A stretch of 7,260 nucleotides of DNA from Clostridia bacterium (lineage in GTDB: Bacteria; Bacillota_A; Clostridia; Oscillospirales; CAG-272), in the NCBI GenBank assembly GCA_017546745.1, contig JAFYRZ010000004.1, positions 1 to 7,260 of the forward strand, read 5' to 3'. Position numbers and translations under genes: made by a program. The notes beneath the pieces are model-generated. The model saw only the letters and a program-made list of their open reading frames with translations. It was not told the origin of the DNA and made no database searches. Shown here one piece after another: positions 5,859-7,260 of the stretch (positions are counted from its first letter, which is position 1; each line of letters opens with the position of its first letter).

Positions 5859-7049
5859 TTACGCGAGGCAAATTTCACGGAGCTTGTCCGCGATATCGCA
5901 CTCCTCCCACTTAACGCCAAGGTCCTCACGGCCCATATGACCGTAAGCGGCAAGATCCTTGTAGATAGGACGGCGAAGCTCGAGCTTGTTGATGATTGCC
6001 GCGGGGCGAAGGTCAACGAGCGCCTCAACCGCCGCGGAGATCTTCTCCTCGTCAACAGTACCCGTGCCAAAGGTATCGATCATAACCGAAACGGGCTTTG
6101 CGATACCGATAGCGTAAGCGATCTGTACCTCGCACTTCCTTGCAAGACCTGCCTTAACGATGTTCTTAGCAACGTATCTTGCGGCATAGGATGCGGAGCG
6201 GTCAACCTTTGTGGGGTCCTTGCCAGAGAAAGCGCCGCCGCCGTGACGGGAGTAGCCGCCGTACGTATCAACGATGATCTTTCTTCCGGTAAGACCTGTG
6301 TCACCCTGAGGTCCGCCGATAACGAATCTGCCGGTGGGGTTAACGTAGATGTTTACCTTTCCGTCAAGAAGCTCCTTGGGAATAACGGGAAGAATAACCT
6401 TGTCGATGATGTCCTTTCTGATGGTATCGGAATCAACGTCGTCGCTGTGCTGAGAGGAAACGACGATGGTGTCAACTCTCGTGGGCACACCGTCAACGTA
6501 CTCAACGGTAACCTGGGTCTTTCCATCGGGGCGCAGATAGGAGAGCTTGCCCGACTTTCTGACCTCGGTAAGGCGAAGCGCAAGCTTATGCGCAAGCGAG
6601 ATGGGAAGAGGCATAAGCTCGGGGGTCTCGTCACACGCGTAGCCGAACATAAGTCCCTGGTCACCAGCACCGGTATCAAGACCGTCGGTCATAGAGCCGT
6701 CCTTTGCCTCAAGGCTCTTATCAACGCCCATAGCAATATCCGCGCTCTGCTCGTGGATAGAGGTAAGAACCGCACAGGTATGGCAGTCAAAGCCGTACTT
6801 TGCCCTGTTATAGCCGATCTCGTTTACGGTATCTCTTACTATCTTCTGGATATCTACCTTAGCCTTGGTGGTGATCTCACCCATGACGGTGATGATACCG
6901 GTGGTAGCAAAGGTCTCGCAGGCAACGCGGCTCATAGGGTCCTCCGCAAGCATCGCGTCAAGGATAGAATCGGAAATCTTATCGCAGATTTTGTCGGGAT
7001 GTCCCTCGGTCACCGACTCCGAGGTAAATAATACTCTTTTCTTAGTCAT
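5859..7049 (-). CDS. metK: S-adenosylmethionine synthetase (methionine adenosyltransferase)
   Basis: MetK makes S-adenosylmethionine from methionine and ATP in the cytosol, releasing phosphate and pyrophosphate. The 396-residue product has standard length and all signatures: [12 protein letters not shown] (16-27, ATP/Mg site), [11 protein letters not shown] (127-137, signature 1), [13 protein letters not shown] (245-257), DTYGG (261-265) and [16 protein letters not shown] (270-285, signature 2 P-loop-like segment). The start is ATG 7047-7049, where [20 protein letters not shown] gives the normal MetK N-terminus; GGAGG lies at 7054-7058, four bases ahead, a slightly tight spacing. A longer in-frame start at 7115 would place the riboswitch terminator inside the coding region and is rejected. 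Expression is governed by the SAM-I riboswitch upstream. A terminator follows the gene. Confidence 0.98.
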   Translation of the reverse strand: MTKKRVLFTSESVTEGHPDKICDKISDSILDAMLAEDPMSRVACETFATTGIITVMGEITTKAKVDIQKIVRDTVNEIGYNRAKYGFDCHTCAVLTSIHEQSADIAMGVDKSLEAKDGSMTDGLDTGAGDQGLMFGYACDETPELMPLPISLAHKLALRLTEVRKSGKLSYLRPDGKTQVTVEYVDGVPTRVDTIVVSSQHSDDVDSDTIRKDIIDKVILPVIPKELLDGKVNIYVNPTGRFVIGGPQGDTGLTGRKIIVDTYGGYSRHGGGAFSGKDPTKVDRSASYAARYVAKNIVKAGLARKCEVQIAYAIGIAKPVSVMIDTFGTGTVDEEKISAAVEALVDLRPAAIINKLELRRPIYKDLAAYGHMGREDLGVKWEECDIADKLREICLA

Positions 7050-7072
7050 AAATCCTCCGTTTGTCAAGAGCG

Positions 7073-7107
7073 AAAAAAATACCCGGTAGGCCGCACCGAC
7101 CCCCGAG
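7073..7107 (-). terminator. Riboswitch expression platform: regulated terminator before metK
   Basis: On the minus strand CTCGG (7103-7107) pairs with CCGGG (7082-7086), and inside it GGTC (7098-7101) with GGCC (7089-7092). Seven T follow (7073-7079). The competing antiterminator is CCTGAG (7125-7130) with CTCGGG (7102-7107), extendable by G-U pairs. When SAM holds P1 closed the terminator can form; without SAM the antiterminator frees transcription into metK. Confidence 0.8.
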
Positions 7108-7117
7108 CAGAACAAAT

Positions 7118-7199
7118 CTCATCTCTCAGGAATTGGCACCTTATAAAATTACAGGTTGCCGGGCTTCACAGGGCCAGTCCCTCCGCCGCTCTTGATAAG
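7118..7199 (-). promoter_or_regulatory. SAM-I (S-box) riboswitch aptamer
   Basis: The minus strand carries the S-box consensus in order: P1 CTTATC (7194-7199), AAGAG, GAGGGA (7178-7183), CTGGCCC, GAAGCCCGGCAACC (to 7154), a variable P4 hairpin (AACCTGTAAT with ATAAGGT), GGTGCCAATTCC (7129-7140) and the P1 partner GATGAG (7118-7123). The aptamer binds S-adenosylmethionine in the leader RNA. Its position in front of metK, the SAM-making enzyme, gives direct feedback repression. Confidence 0.97.
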
Positions 7200-7229
7200 T
7201 GTAATGGCTTATTTTGTTTTAGCGGTAGT

Positions 7230-7258
7230 ATTATAACACAAAGTTTTCAAAAAATCAA
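7230..7258 (-). promoter_or_regulatory. Sigma-A-type promoter of the metK leader
   Basis: On the minus strand TTGATT (7253-7258, four of six to consensus) and a perfect TATAAT (7230-7235) are 17 bases apart, with TG one base ahead of the -10 (an extended -10). Transcription would begin near 7223, about 24 bases before the aptamer P1, giving a leader of about 175 bases before the metK ATG. Confidence 0.8.
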
Positions 7259-7260
7259 GG

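Noticed and set aside
5937..7031. 364-codon plus-strand ORF opposite metK
   Set aside because: It is fully antisense to a clearly conserved metK and its product has no recognisable domain; codon structure of metK keeps this frame open by chance.
7050..7115. 22-codon N-terminal extension of metK
   Set aside because: It overlaps the riboswitch terminator and its T-run; the family N-terminus and GGAGG support ATG 7047-7049.
1..7260. CRISPR array, tRNA, rRNA, insertion sequence or toxin-antitoxin pair
   Set aside because: No regularly spaced repeats, cloverleaf with conserved T-loop, transposase or toxin-like small gene pair could be found.

Overview
This window looks like chromosomal housekeeping DNA from a low-to-mid GC Firmicute, most likely an uncultured gut-type Clostridia lineage. 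The evidence is a SAM-I (S-box) riboswitch in front of metK, a RecD2-type helicase, consensus Shine-Dalgarno sites (GGAGG or AAAGGAG), sigma-A-like promoters of the form TTGAWW-N17-TATAAT, coding DNA of moderate GC and very AT-rich intergenic DNA. No mobile element, CRISPR array, tRNA or rRNA is visible.

Layout, left to right. (1) 3-122, plus strand: the last 39 codons of an upstream gene, possibly a MurG-like glycosyltransferase. (2) 123-379: an intergenic stretch with two hairpins, an AT-only palindromic block and the ftsZ promoter. (3) 380-1705, plus: ftsZ, ending at a two-way hairpin terminator. (4) 1755-2254: about 500 bases without a credible gene between convergent transcripts, containing several inverted repeats and a possible minus-strand promoter. 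(5) 2310-3463, minus: a short operon with its own near-consensus promoter. It encodes a divergent MreB/Mbl-family actin homologue, followed by a 36-residue single-pass membrane peptide whose Shine-Dalgarno overlaps the mreB-like stop codon. A strong two-way terminator closes it. (6) 3544-5745, minus: recD2 helicase. (7) 5859-7049, minus: metK, preceded by a full-length SAM-I aptamer with a terminator/antiterminator platform and a promoter at the right edge. The recD2 promoter lies inside the metK terminator hairpin.

Functionally, FtsZ (septal ring) and the actin-like protein (shape or division scaffold) converge on the same spacer. metK supplies S-adenosylmethionine and is switched off by it through the leader RNA. 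recD2 is a 5'-3' helicase of replication-fork and repair metabolism and appears to be transcribed separately from its neighbours.

The least ordinary points are the actin homologue, which lacks the usual catalytic glutamate and a phosphate-2 aspartate, its coupled membrane microprotein, the nested terminator/promoter between metK and recD2, and the structured convergent spacer. I found no new defence system or mobile system.
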